Of a DNA stretch of 64,000 nucleotides, positions 20,946 to 32,082 are shown in pieces; the stretch's first letter is position 1; each line of letters starts with the position of its first letter. Origin of the DNA: Gerris lacustris (Eukaryota > Arthropoda > Insecta > Hemiptera > Gerridae); NCBI GenBank assembly GCA_951217055.1, contig OX578286.1:6178033-6242032 (forward strand), written 5' to 3'. A model generated the notes under the pieces. The model ran no database searches and was not told where the DNA came from. It saw nothing but the letters and a program-made list of their open reading frames with translations. The position numbers and the translations under genes are program-made.

Positions 20946-21689
20946 TAAGATGTAGTTGAGAGAATTAAAATATATCTTAATCTCTTCTTTTTCAATAATT
21001 TCTCAGGTATAGTTTAAAAAAAGTGACTAAACTTTGAACATTCTCTAATACTTAGCTTAAATAGGAAAAGAAAGTATTATAATGGCACAAAAATTTGATT
21101 TTAAGATTTGGCTGGATTTGCACGTTTAAGATCAGTTTTAAGATCCTCTGTGCCCAAAAAGGTGGTTTTTAAAAAAAATGTTTGTCTATCGTCTTTGCAG
21201 ATGGGTGAAGCCCAAACTGGACCAATTTACAATAAAATTCCACATGTATGTTTAGCAGAATTATACCACAAGGTAAAATGAAAGAAATTAATGTTAATTC
21301 TAAATTTAGGGAAGCTGCCTCCAAAAACTGACAAATTGTGGGGAAAAAAATTCCGATTTTGATTTTAAAAATTATTTTTTAAAATAATCATCAAAAAAGG
21401 TTTCATGTCTCTTCAGTGTTATCTCTTGTCACCTGTCTTTTGGGTAATGAAGCTGCCTTATACACGATTTTAAACATATTAGTAATTGTTCTTGAAAAAA
21501 AAAAAATAATAATAATATTGATAATATTAAATTTGTCCCCACTCTAATTGTATGATGTATGAACAAACACCTGTTGAACTTATTTTAAAACTTGTTTGTT
21601 TCAATGATAAATTAATTAAATTAGATATCAAGGGGATTTGAATGCAGTTTCACTTTGTATGTGAGAAAGTTTTGTTTCGAGTTAGTCAG
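20946..21689. other. AT-rich intergenic stretch
   Basis: I see no gene, RNA or clear repeat boundary here; there are short A runs only. Confidence 0.6.
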
Positions 21690-22525
21690 ACCAATTAAAC
21701 TAAGTTAAAATGAAGTTAAGAATGAATTAAAACTAACTTAAAGAAGTTAACAATGGACTGAAACTAAGTTAAAGAAGTTCAGAACATTGAACTAAGAATT
21801 AAAAAGAAGTTAAGAATGAATTAAAACTGAGTTAAAGAAGTTAAGAATAGATTAACACTAAGTTAAAAAAAGTTTTGAATGGATTGAAACTATGTTACAG
21901 AAGTTAAGAATGGATCGAAACTAAGTTAAAGAAGTTAAGAATGGATTAAAACTGTTAAAGAACTTAAGAATAGATAATAACTAAGTTTAAAAAGTTAAGA
22001 AGGAATTGAAACTAAGTTAAAGAAGTTAAGAACAGATTAAAACTATTAAAGAACTTAAGAATAGATTAAAACTAAGTTTGAAAAGTTAATAAGGAATTGA
22101 AACTAAGTTAAGAATAGATTAAAACTAAGTTAAAAAAGTTAAGAAGGGATTGAAACTAAGTTAAAGAAGTTAAGAATAGATTAAAACTAAGTTAAAGAAG
22201 TTAAGAACGGATTAAAACTGTTAAAAAAGTTAAGAATGGATTAAAAATGAGTTAAAAAAGTTAAGAAGGAATTGAAACTAAGTTAATGAAGTTAAGAACG
22301 GATTAAAACTATTAAAGAACTTAAGAATAGATTAAAACTAAGTTAAAAAAGTTAAGAAGGGATTGAAACTAAGTTAAAGAAGTTAAGAATGGATTAAAAC
22401 TATCAAAGAACTTAAGAATAGATTAAAACTAAGTTAAAGAAGTTAAGAATAGATTAAAACTAAGTTAAAAAAGTTAAGAAGGAATTGAAACTAAGTTAAA
22501 GAAGTTAAGAATGGATTGGAATTAT
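21690..22525. repeat. ~31-bp minisatellite, about 27 copies
   Basis: The unit is approximately ACTAAGTTAAAGAAGTTAAG followed by AATGGATTAAA, with variants (AATAGATT, AACGGATT, AAGGAATTG). It is AT-rich, non-coding and degenerates at both ends. Confidence 0.9.
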
Positions 22526-22779
22526 TGACATTTTTCAGAGGAATTGATGTGACTAAAAGGGCATGTTAACTGTTCCTGTTATTGGACTATGTAAATATAA
22601 TATCATCCAATCATCTTTTTTTCATTAATAATTGTACCTCTTAGCTCATCTCAATCATCATTTAGAGATTGTTTTTGTAATTTATTTATTGTTATCTTCT
22701 TCTTTAAATATTCTTCCAATGAAATAAATTTAGTAAACAAAGTCCAATCCACTATCTCAGTAATTTAATATCTTTATTA

Positions 22780-23243
22780 TTAGTAGTAGTAGTAGTCTAG
22801 TACTTCCTACTAGACGGGTAGGATGAACCACTTGTTCAAACCTCGCAATCAGGCCTACAGTGGACCCATTTTACTTCCCTGTGGTGGAGAGTTCCAGCTA
22901 CTTGACACATGATACATTTGTACATTGTACCGCCGAAGCGAGTATGATGTGGTCATTAGTAAGTTATATGAGCGTGCTTCAAAGTGTGGGGGAAGAGAAC
23001 CCTTCAGGGGGTCCCCTCCGTCCTCGATCCATAGATACAGATCACATCTCATGACATAGATCGAACCCACTAGACAGCTTGGGGGAAGAGAACCCCTCAG
23101 GGGGTGTCCCTCGCCCTGCTCCGTCCGCGATTCATAGATGCATTCAGTGTATCTTGGCCCGGGATCGAACCCACGACCTCGAGTTGCCTCGACTCAGTGA
23201 TAGCTGCCAGGTGTCTTTACCACCTCGGCCACCCTGGCTCCCC
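22780..23243 (-). mobile_element. tRNA-derived SINE with 13-bp TSD
   Basis: The minus strand starts with a tRNA Ser/Leu-type head (A-box region TGGCCGAGGTGGTAAAGAC, B box GGTTCGATCCC). A body with two GGGGGAAGAGAACCC blocks follows and then a (CTA)n tail. AATATCTTTATTA flanks it at 22767-22779 and 23244-23256, a perfect 13-bp target duplication, so retroposition is well supported. Confidence 0.92.
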
Positions 23244-23815
23244 AATATCTTTATTAAGACTTGATCATTTTTTTTAATTTAAGATTTATTATTATTAGAA
23301 TAACTGGTTATTGATCAAACCTTGTGACCTGTGTCAAAATATAGGTTATTGTATTAAGAATAAATCTTTTGGAGGATATTGCTACTAATTGGAGTCATAA
23401 TGTTAATAAAGCCTTAATTTATTATCTACTTTTATAAGTATATTTAATTTTATATAGGGGAAGTTCTCTTACACAGTGATAGTTGCACTCACGATAGCAA
23501 CTATCGCATCAACTGTTATAGTGTAGGCTACGTGATATATTCTGTCACGATAGTACTATCAACCATCACACTATCTCGTCTAACGAGGTTGTTGAGTGTT
23601 CTATCACAGTAGTAAGAGTACTCACGCGGCAGATTTAAGAACTACCACGCCAGATACTAGATGCTGATTGGCTTATCGTTTGTTTATACACAACATGTGT
23701 TATGCACGTGATAACAGATCTAAAAGGTAGCAACTATGATAACTTGCTTCATATTTGATATCAGATTTTGTTGTTTTCGTCACTATAAATATTCCTTCAA
23801 ATTATAATTATCTTT
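23244..23815. other. Intergenic, with palindromic GATAGTTGC/GCAACTATC motifs
   Basis: Between 23470 and 23760, ACGATAG / CTATCG / GCAACTATC phrases recur in both orientations, suggesting a degraded inverted-repeat element. No gene seen. Confidence 0.4.
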
Positions 23816-23817
23816 AA

Positions 23818-24280
23818 CTTCGGGAGACATACAGAGAAAAATAGACCCCAGCATCGGGACCTGAACCACGGGCCTCCTATTAATCCGTTACAGGCACTCT
23901 TACCAACTGAGCTATATGGGAGAATGATTTTTCTCTGTCGTTACCGATACAAATTCCCCTAATCCAAGCTTTCAATCTTTTCTTCAAGTCTAGCAAGCCA
24001 AATATTCACGGCAATAGAACTAGACCGAGAATTAACGCTTATAATTATAAAGTACTCAATGAGTACATGTACCTAGTACAATCAATTAGAAATTCAAATT
24101 TTTAAGTTTTAGGTAGTATTCATACTACGGAAAGATTAAATTTTACTTTAAATCAAATTATAATTATCATTAACTACAGGAGACATACAGAGAAAAATAG
24201 AACCCCGCACCGGGACTTGAACCACGGGCCTCCTATTAATCCGTTACAGGCGCTCTTACCAGTTGGTTAAGGTGTTTAGT
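23818..24280 (-). mobile_element. tRNA-like SINE copies, two, minus orientation
   Basis: Both units (about 23818-23925 and 24175-24275) read on the minus strand as a tRNA-like element with A box (TAGCTCAGTTGGTAAGAG) and B-like box (GGTTCAGGTCC / GGTTCAAGTCC). The tail CTATTTTTCTCTGTATGTC is shared with 9480-9510. The DNA preceding the second (AGGTAGTATTCATACTACGG) also precedes the 9.2-kb copy, so they are one family. Confidence 0.75.
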
Positions 24281-24813
24281 ACGACTTTTAATGAAATTAA
24301 AGTTGAAAAAAGTCTACTTTACTTAAAGTAAACAGTTCGTAAATGAGCAGTAAATTAAAAAAAAAAAAAAAATAACCCTCTATTATTTAACTGTGATTTT
24401 ATTTTGAGAGATGTGTTCAAATATAGAATATAATATGTATATATATTATAATGGGGTCTTATATAAAAAAACAAAAACATTTCCAACTTTGTTTGTTTAA
24501 TTTTAAAGAGGAATATCGCATAGTTAAAGATTTTTATTTTTATTATTATTATTTTTGTTTTTGAAGAGTTTATATATTTCTTAATATGACTTTTTTTATA
24601 TGGTTGTGGTAAGTTAATAATAATAATAATTGCTGTAAATGTTTGGTCAAGTCAGATGGTCTCTCCCTTTGGTGTATCAGCTGTATAATTGACATCTATG
24701 TTATATATAATTAAAGTTTGTCTGTACATTGGTATGAATTGAAAAAAAATTGGATTTTTTTTTTTTTTATTTGAGCAGTGGCAATAGCTGAATCTAAATG
24801 AGGCATAACAAAC
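24281..24813. other. Intergenic, AT-rich
   Basis: Poly-A at 24358-24372 and T runs; no gene or element boundary recognised. Confidence 0.6.
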
Positions 24814-25074
24814 GAGGGCCGTTCTGAAAGTAACCTCTGATTGGCCACTGGGTGGGTAGTAGTGGGAGTAGCAGCGCCACTGTTACACTGATGTACTCGG
24901 CAGGTCAGTCTGTATCAAGCCGTGTTTGATTGAAGGTTATACAAGCGCTAGTTTGGTTTTTATAGCATTTTGAAATGTGCGCTGCAATTTAAAACCCCGC
25001 CAAATGCAAAGTGCGAGTTTTGTGGTGCTCGGTAAGAATTTTGGGCACCCGTCGAACACAGAACTAACGGTAAC

Positions 25075-25220
25075 TGTTGACATAACTTTGTCAACTCTAC
25101 ACAAGTGGATGAAATCATTTTATATTTATATTATTATTTATTAATCAATGTTAATGTTCATATCACTCTTAAAATGCATTCTGTTATATTTCAATATAAT
25201 ATTAAATACAATATTCAATA
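25075..25220 (+). repeat. copia-2 5' LTR
   Basis: 146 bp, TGTTGACATAAC to CAATATTCAATA, identical to 34387-34532 by eye. Preceded by target duplication GTAAC. Confidence 0.95.
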
Positions 25221-25243
25221 GGTTATGCGGCCCAGGTCAACGC
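25221..25243 (+). promoter_or_regulatory. copia-2 primer-binding site (half tRNA-iMet type)
   Basis: GGTTATGCGGCCCAGGTCAA sits directly after the LTR. It is a diverged form of GGTTATGGGCCCAGCACGC, the complement of the initiator tRNA-Met anticodon-arm 5' half used by Drosophila copia. Confidence 0.75.
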
Positions 25244-25429
25244 AGTATTAATGCAATAATACAACTAACGAGAAGCTTTAAAATTTGAAGATCAGATTTT
25301 TAAAAGTGTCAAATCAAGTGTTTTTAAAACAGTCAAAATACATCAAACAAAAAAATAAAATAAAATAAAACTTCAAGAAAAAAATTGTGAACTTTAAGAA
25401 GAAAATTACAATCCTTAAAAGAATATACT

Positions 25430-25440
25430 ATGGATAAATT
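25430..25440 (+). pseudogene. copia-2 gag start, split by copia-1
   Basis: ATG at 25430 begins the gag frame. After three codons and two bases copia-1 begins. The frame resumes at 29952, right after the duplicated AAATT. Confidence 0.85.
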
Positions 25441-25599
25441 TGTTGTTAATTGGCCTGCTAAGTATCACATAATATATAATGCACAGATTAAGGTTTTAAT
25501 AACAGTTGTATACTTGATTGAATTTACAAGACATACTAAAATATAAATCAATAAACTTTGACATCTTGTCATTCTGACACATGAAGTGCCATCCTGACA
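25441..25599 (-). repeat. copia-1 3' LTR
   Basis: 159 bp, identical to the other LTR. On the minus strand it runs TGTCAGGATGGCAC to ATTAACAACA. Confidence 0.95.
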
Positions 25600-25606
25600 C
25601 TCCCCC

Positions 25607-26452
25607 TCACGAAGGTGTCCGTACCAATCCTAGCTTGGTCCTGATGCTTGTCAGCTTTGGATTATTCAATGCTTTTGTTAGCATGTCTGCTTCCATGTCT
25701 TCGGATTTTCGGTACTTTAAACAAATTAACTTCTCCGCTACTGCGTCCCTGATGAAGTGTTCCCTAACAGAAATATGCTTCGACTTAGCACTGACTACTG
25801 GGTTGAGTGCGAGACTTTGGGCAGCTTGATTGTCGTTAAATAGAGTTACTGTTTCTTGAGGATGTCCAATGTCATTGGTTAGCTGCTTCAGATGGATGGC
25901 TTCCTTAGCAGCCTCGGTCAAGGCCATATATTCAGCCTCTGCTGTTGATAGGGCGACTGTTCTCTGCTTTCTGGATTCCCAGCTAATGGGCGCACCAGCG
26001 TAAACAAAACAGTAACCAGTATATGACCTTCGGTCAGTCGTGCATGCGGCATAATCGGCATCAGCTAGACCGACGATCGGCTCACCAGTTTTTCTGAACG
26101 TGAGCTGACAGTCACTTGTACCTTTAAGGTATCTGAGCACGCGTTTTGCTGCGTTCCAGTGCTCGGTGTTATAGCAAGAATTGAACTGACTCAGGTAGCT
26201 CACAGCATAAGTGATGTCAGGTCGAGTTCCAACCGAAAGGTACATCAGTGATCCAATTAAATTTTGGTATGGTAAATTTTTATCCGGTGTATCTTTATAT
26301 TTTTCTAACTGTAGACCGGTTTCCATGGGTGTTTTAACTAATTTGCAGTTTTCCATGTTAAATTTCTTCAAAATTTCGTCAATATATTTGGATTGATTCA
26401 TGCTAAATTGGTCGTCCGTTTGTTTAAATTCAATACCGAGACGGTAAGTCAA
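25607..26452 (-). pseudogene. copia-1 pol C-terminal part (RT thumb and RNase H)
   Basis: The 281-residue frame follows the second lesion. It carries the RT C-terminal region (RLGIEFKQ, SLMYLSVGTRPDITYAVSYL) and a complete RNase H with acidic residues in VGLADADYAA, STAEAEYMAL and FNDNQAAQ, ending ADMLTKALNNPK. The stop lies just before the purine tract. Confidence 0.92.
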
Positions 26453-26637
26453 TAAGTCAAATTTCCAATATCACGCATGTCGAAAAGATTAATCAGCGTT
26501 TGTTTTATATTTTTCAGTGCTTCTTCACTCGATGTTGCTACGATCAGGTCGTCGACGTACACCGCGATCAGCACCTTCTCCCCCCCCTGACGACCAGATG
26601 TACATACAGGGGTCAGCACTTGAAGATTGAAATCCAA
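26449..26637 (-). pseudogene. copia-1 pol middle segment with RT YVDD box
   Basis: It holds the reverse-transcriptase catalytic YVDD in KVLIAVYVDDLIVATSS. It lies in a different frame from the upstream polyprotein because of a run of eight G (plus-strand C at 26580-26587). It ends in a stop created by an 8-bp tandem duplication (TAAGTCAA twice, 26445-26460). Confidence 0.9.
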
Positions 26638-29600
26638 CTTCTTTTAACTTTTCGTCCAGCTTTTTATACCATTGACGTCCGGCTTGCTTTAACCCATACA
26701 ATGCTTTTTGCATTTTACATACTTTTTCTTTTTTACCTTTTCTCAGATCTTCAAGCATTTTCTTTGCTTTAATAAATATGTTGGAGTCTTCTTCCGAACT
26801 TTCTTCAACCATAATTTCTTGGATATATTTATCTAAGTATGATGGTTTTTGCATGTATATTTCTGCGTCGATCTCGCCGTTTAGGTACGCTGTAGTTACG
26901 TCTAGTTGGCTCACTTTCATTTCTTCTTCCATAGCTGTTGCTAGTAAGTGTCTTATAGTGCTTAATTTTACCACTGGTGCATAGGTTTCTGTGAAATCTA
27001 TGTCTTTTTTCTGTGTGTATCCACGTGCTACTAGTCTTGCCTTTTTGCGTTCTAGAGTTCCATCCGCATTGAACTTATTTTTTAATATCATTCGATGACC
27101 AACTATGTTTTTGTCTGGTATTTTATCAGTTATGATCCAAGTATCGTTTTTTATGTGAGAGCGGATTTCACTTTTGATAGCTTCGTGCCACTCCGGATCC
27201 GTTACTTCTGAATTGAATTCTGATGTCTCTATTTCGCCTAGTAAACATGCATAGGACATATCATAGTCCTTTGTCCACACTGGTGGTTTGCGATCTCTTT
27301 GAGGTCTTATATTATTAATTTGATTTTCATCATTATTATTATCTTCACTATCATCATCATCAACACTATTATTTTCTTCATCGTCAATGTCATCATTTTC
27401 ATTATTATTTGCTTCATCGACGGTATCATCATAATTATCATTATTATTTTCTTTATGTTCTTGTTTGTTTATTCTTATGTTATGTCTTGGCACTGCAACG
27501 TAGTCGTCTTGGTTTTCTTCAGTGACAAGATCGTAATTACTTTTAATTTTGTTAGAATATTGATGATTAGAATCATTTACAATTTTCACGTCTCTGCTAA
27601 TTACAATTTTTCTAAATTTCGGTATCCAAATTCGATAAGCTTTAGATATTTCGGAGTAACCCATAAAAATACCTGTTTCAGTTTTAGGTTGAAATTTTCC
27701 TCTCTTGTTAGGCCCTTTGTTCAATATAAATGCTTTTGATCCGAACACATGTAGGTGTCTAACTGATGGTTTTCTTCCCACCCATCTGAGGAATGGCGTT
27801 TCATTATTTATACTTTTGGATATTGATCTATTAATTAGATAGTTGGCTGTGTTCACCGCTTCAGCCCAGAACATTTGGGGTAGTTTACTTTCAATTAGTA
27901 AACATCTTGCTTTTTCAAGCAATGATCTATTTTTTCTTTCTGCGATGCCATTTTGTTGTGGCGTATATGGGGCAGATAGACGTCTTACTATTCCACATTG
28001 TTTAATGTATTTATCAAATTCTTTATTGCAGTATTCTCCTTTCCCATTGTCTGATTGTAGATATTTTATTCTTTTTCCTGTTATGTTTTCCATTTCATTT
28101 TTATATTCTTTGAAGGTCTCCAGTACTTCATTTTTATATTTTAAAAAATATACTCTTGTATATCTGGAATATTCGTCTATGAATGTTACAAAATACCTAG
28201 CTCCTCCAGGTGATTTTGTTTTAAACGGGCCACACACGTCAGAATGAACTGTGTGTAAGATTTCAGTGGCATCCGATTTTTCTCTTTTAGGAAAGGGAAG
28301 TCTCGAAAACTTAGCTTGTATACAGCTTTCACATTCTAGAAGTGTTTTAGACGGGTCAAAGTCTAATCCTATTAATGTTTCATTTTTAAGCGATAGTTTT
28401 AAATCTGTTTCATTTATGTGACCGAGCTTTTTATGCCAATCGTTTATATCATTATTTGACGTGAAGTATGATTTTTCTTTATTATTTGTTTGATCAGTAT
28501 CGACGAAGTAGAGCCCATTTTCTGATCTTCTTGCTTTTAGGATTACATTTCTTGCGTTGTCAGTTACTACGGCTTCTTTCTTTTTGAAGGTAACATAGAA
28601 ACCTTTATCAGTAATTTTACCGACGGACATAAGATTTGTGGTTAGATCTGGAACATAGAGTGTTTCTGTAAGTTTTACTGGTCCATCACGTACTGTTAGT
28701 CTGATGTCTCCTGATCCTTTGATTTCTGCTGTTCCTCTTTTGGCTGCTAATTTTAGATTTCCTTTTGATATATTTTTATCGAGATCTAAAAATTTATTTT
28801 TATCTAGACACATGTGAGAAGTGCACCCACTGTCTAGACACCATGCAGTTTTTGATGATATATCTTTATTTTGAGAAGATAAGCATTCTTCCGTTTTAAG
28901 GGTTGATTCATTTTTCCCCTTATATTTATTGCTTCCTGATTGTTTATTTTTAAATTTGTCATTTGATTTGTTTTGATTTGAATTTTGAAAATTTTTATTT
29001 TTATTTTGGGAGTAAATATTTTTCTTATTTCTTTGACATTGATTATGACATTTATGTTGACAGTTATAATTTTTCCCAATAAATGCACCTTCATCTGCAG
29101 TTGACGGCGAGTTTTTATTTCTTGCCTCATTTTCTTCTATTATTTTAACTTTTAAATTTTCAGGAGTCGGTAATTCATCTCTAGATTCGATGGCGATGCG
29201 AAAATTTTCAAAAGATTCTGGAAGAGAATATAAGATCATGATGCTTAATAATTCTGAGTTGATTTTTACATCCATTTCAGCTAATTTATCGACAGTGTCG
29301 GTCAGGTCATTTAGATGATCTCTAACATCGTCTGATTCACCCATTTTACGTAAAATTAAGTGTTTGAGAAGGGTAGCTTTTCTAGCTGGTCCCTTGCTTT
29401 CGTATATTTTTGATAGAGTGTCCCAAACGTCTTTAGATGTATTACAATTTTTTATTTGTTTTAATTCGCTAGGGGAAATTATTAAAATTAATTCAGATTT
29501 AGCGTTTAAATCTTCTTCTTCCCATTTAGCTATATCTGTTTGTTGGTCAGGTTTAGATACGGCCCCAGATACATATTTCCATAAACCATGTCTCGTAAGT

Positions 29601-29707
29601 ATCGCTTGGGCTTGAAGCTTCCACGTGTCATAGTTATCACGCTTCAGAGGCTCAATTCGATAGTTACTACTCATATTTGTTTTATTTGTTTGCGATGTTT
29701 TTGACAT
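26525..29707 (-). pseudogene. copia-1 gag-pol polyprotein, N-terminal 1060 residues
   Basis: Order of domains: gag (~1-210, with a weak zinc knuckle CQHKCHNQC), aspartic protease (LDSGCTSHM, ~290), GAG-pre-integrase HHCC (WHKKLGHI...CESCIQAKF), integrase catalytic core (HSDVCGPF ~490, SDNGKGEY ~555, NGIAERKN ~587), acidic Asn/Asp linker, and RT N-terminal half (from ~835, ARLVARGYTQ, DVTTAYLNGE). The true frame leaves this ORF at the G8 run near 26580; the last ~15 residues are out of frame. The element would drive its own copying if intact. Confidence 0.94.
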
Positions 29708-29787
29708 AAAAGAAATTTTAAGTTATTTATGAATTCAATCTTACCAGATAAGAATTCTTCAGTTTCAGCGTGTCTGGTCACATAACC

Positions 29788-29946
29788 TGTTGTTAATTGG
29801 CCTGCTAAGTATCACATAATATATAATGCACAGATTAAGGTTTTAATAACAGTTGTATACTTGATTGAATTTACAAGACATACTAAAATATAAATCAATA
29901 AACTTTGACATCTTGTCATTCTGACACATGAAGTGCCATCCTGACA
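29788..29946 (-). repeat. copia-1 5' LTR
   Basis: 159 bp, identical to 25441-25599. It contains the probable promoter for the minus-strand transcript, without an obvious TATA box. Confidence 0.94.
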
Positions 29947-30976
29947 AAATTTAAAGGGATTCACATCCAGAAGTTTGATGGAAGTAATTTTCAACTTTGG
30001 AAATACCAACTTGAAATTATTTTTAAAGCGGAAGACTTGGAGAAAATTGTAAGAGGAGAAGAGAAACAGCCCACCAGTGAGAGCAAAATACAAGAAATAA
30101 AAGAGTGGAATCAGAAGAATGCAAGAGCCATGCTAATAATCTCAACGGCAATGGAATTTGAACAGCTACAAACTGTAATGTGCTGTGACACTGCAGCTAC
30201 TATGTGGGAACGTTTAAAAGTTATTCACGAACAAAGATCTGCTGTAAATAAGATTATGCTAAAACAGAATTTTGTTAATTATAAGATGGTTGAGACAGAT
30301 TCAATGGCAAAGCATATTAGCAAAATTGAATCTTTGGCGCAGGCTCTGAAAGACGTAGGAGAGGAGGTAAAAGAAATAGACAAAATAGCCAAAATCTTAG
30401 GAAGCCTCCCAACTAAGTACAGCCACTTCATAACAGCATGGGACTCATTCGAAGAAGCAAAACAAACATTCTCCAATCTTACAGCTCGATTACTAAAAGA
30501 AGAGTTAAGAATGACTGAAGTTGATAATGTCGCATCAGCTTTAGCTGCGACAAAAATAGAAAAGTCAAGACCAAAATCAATTGACCATAAGAAGGTTATT
30601 ATTTGCCATGTATGTTCTAGATTCCCAAGAACAATGTTGGTATAGAAAGAAAGGGTATAAATCATTTGACAAGGAGCCTTATAAGAAGTCTAAGATCTGT
30701 CATGTATGTTCTAGGCCTGGACATTCAGAAAAAAATTGTTGGTTCAAGAAGAAAGAATCTAATGAAAAAAGCTACAATGAAAGAAAAGATAGCGCATTTA
30801 GTGCAGAAGAAAAAAATATGTCTCTTGATGCATGCGAAAATATTTGGCTAGCAGATAGTGGAGCATCTAGGCTCATGACGTTTCACAGAGAATGGTTTAG
30901 CGATCTGAAGAAGATAGAAAGTGATATTGCCATACAAATAGGAGATAATTCTTTATCCAATTTCAGTAGATGGTAA
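29947..30976 (+). pseudogene. copia-2 gag and zinc knuckle, frameshifted
   Basis: Gag resumes after copia-1 (GIHIQKFDGSNFQLWKYQLE, then the UBN2-type region MLIISTAMEFEQ...LKQNFVNYKM). It runs to a stop at 30645. Around 30600-30640 the frame shifts. The second frame carries a good CCHC knuckle (CHVCSRPGHSEKNC) and the start of the protease (WLADSGAS), and it ends inside the antisense insert. The stretch TGCCATGTATGTTCTAG near 30604 duplicates the second knuckle, so two knuckles existed. One substitution changes the His after DSGASR to Leu in this copy. Confidence 0.88.
30838..30954 (+). repeat. 117-bp direct repeat, left copy
   Basis: Copia-2 protease-region sequence (ATATTTGGCTAGCAGATAG to AGATAATTCTTT), repeated at 32083-32199 with one mismatch seen. 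It flanks the antisense insert. Confidence 0.93.
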
Positions 30977-32070
30977 AGTGCTTCCACCTTTCCCCTTTCT
31001 AGGACGAATCCACTAGTAATTAGTTTGTCCCAGTACTTGTCGGTTTTAGATTTTTCTTCCATAATAATTGCGGCACTCACTCTGCTGCTTTCTTTGTTAA
31101 ATCGAACATTGGGCTTATTTGATGAAGTTTCTGGGCCCAATATAATAGGACTGAATTTAGGTGTCTCTTTTGGGATCACAATAACGTCTTTTTTCACTGG
31201 AGTGACTTTATTCTTCCTCAACTCTCTTAATTTGCTTAAAAAGTCCTCTCCAGAGCTGGTTGAAGCATTTAACCCTGGTCTTTGTGCACTAGTAGTTTTT
31301 GAAGTGGATGGAACTGAGCATGTAACTATTGGTGTTGAGGCTTGTACTTTTGTAATTTGGATCTTTTTTATCTCTTTAATGATAGCTTCTGCATTTAAAG
31401 TGAACTTTGTTGACAAGGAGTCCAATTTTCTATCCACCTGTTCTACTATTTTTTTCTCCCTATGAACGTGGTCTTGCAGTTTTACTAACATTAATGTATT
31501 GAATCGAGTAAGCGGGCTCTCTTCTGGGTAAAAATTGTAAATAGTCTCCCAAGCTTCCTTGATTTCGTCTTTTTCTACTAATGTTAAGGCTGTGCTGTAC
31601 ATTTGCCACATATTCTCATACGGTTCAACTACCTCACCAGATAAGCTTATTTCATCTTCTTTACTATCAATGGATGGCACCTCAAGATTCTGGGCCTCTC
31701 CTCTGATCACTTCAGAATCATAATCTCTGGGTTCGAAAAATGTTTCTCTTGCATTTTGTGCTATCTCCACCGTTTGTTTATTGGGGTCCTCAACAAGCAA
31801 ATCAGAAAAGTCAAAATCTTGTACAGTGGAATCTTCCATGTTGTTGTCTGTCCTGCTGACTTCTTCCTCTGTTGTGTCTTCCTGGGGCGCATTTGAGGTC
31901 ATCTTTTTGTATTTGGGTTTTGCTATCCCACCAGTTTTCTCAATCAGAGTCTGCAAGTTTTCCACTAAGTTGTCTAGAACAGAACAATCGGAAGTCAGTA
32001 GATGACTTTTCTTACCTTCTTTTATACTGTGTCTGAATGTAGATTCTAACCTATCATCTGAATTAGCCAT
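30883..32070 (-). CDS. Antisense ORF in copia-2: phosphoprotein-like, possible endogenous negative-strand RNA virus sequence
   Basis: A 395-codon frame on the minus strand; 372 codons lie in the foreign insert (30955-32082) and the last 23 are antisense copia, so the original C-terminus is lost. Layout: Met plus short basic/hydrophobic N-terminus (1-55); acidic, probably disordered stretch (60-150, includes DFDFSDLLVEDP); helical segment and heptad coiled coil (~150-240, LVKLQDHVHREKKIVEQVDR); Ser/Thr/Pro-rich linker (241-335); a C-terminal helical module (KTDKYWDKLITSGFVLERGK, 342-372). This order matches the P protein of mononegaviruses, a polymerase cofactor that oligomerises through its coiled coil. 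No single motif proves it. It could also be an unknown host or transposon protein. An intact frame implies recent capture or selection. Only 12 foreign bases precede the ATG; there is no poly-A. Confidence 0.4.
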   Translation of the reverse strand: MANSDDRLESTFRHSIKEGKKSHLLTSDCSVLDNLVENLQTLIEKTGGIAKPKYKKMTSNAPQEDTTEEEVSRTDNNMEDSTVQDFDFSDLLVEDPNKQTVEIAQNARETFFEPRDYDSEVIRGEAQNLEVPSIDSKEDEISLSGEVVEPYENMWQMYSTALTLVEKDEIKEAWETIYNFYPEESPLTRFNTLMLVKLQDHVHREKKIVEQVDRKLDSLSTKFTLNAEAIIKEIKKIQITKVQASTPIVTCSVPSTSKTTSAQRPGLNASTSSGEDFLSKLRELRKNKVTPVKKDVIVIPKETPKFSPIILGPETSSNKPNVRFNKESSRVSAAIIMEEKSKTDKYWDKLITSGFVLERGKVEALYHLLKLDKELSPICMAISLSIFFRSLNHSL

Positions 32071-32082
32071 TTAGTCTAGAAT
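30955..32082 (-). other. 1,128-bp foreign insert in copia-2
   Basis: The boundaries are exact because copia sequence is duplicated on either side. The insert plus one repeat is 1,245 bp, a multiple of three, and the copia frame on both sides is the same. Confidence 0.85.

Larger units (their letters stand above)
25441..29946 (-). mobile_element. Ty1/copia-type retrotransposon copia-1, nested in copia-2
   Basis: Identical 159-bp LTRs (25441-25599, 29788-29946), TG...CA ends, perfect target duplication AAATT (25436-25440, 29947-29951). On the minus strand: PBS-like GGTTATGTGACCAGACACGC after the 5' LTR, gag-pol, then purine tract GTGAGGGGGAG before the 3' LTR. 4,506 bp. It is structurally complete, but the coding frame is broken twice. 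Inserted into codon 4 of copia-2 gag in the opposite orientation. Confidence 0.96.

Noticed and set aside
21690..22525. CRISPR-like array
   Set aside because: Units are contiguous ~31-bp tandem repeats with no spacers, in a eukaryotic genome.
22855..23264. Overlapping ORFs in the SINE region
   Set aside because: The interval is a tRNA-derived SINE with a 13-bp target duplication; frames are not coding.
27299..28247. Plus-strand frames inside copia-1
   Set aside because: Shadows of the minus-strand gag-pol polyprotein with clear protease, integrase and RT motifs.
31025..32005. Plus-strand frames across the foreign insert in copia-2
   Set aside because: Short and low-complexity; the minus strand has one continuous 372-codon frame with a plausible start.
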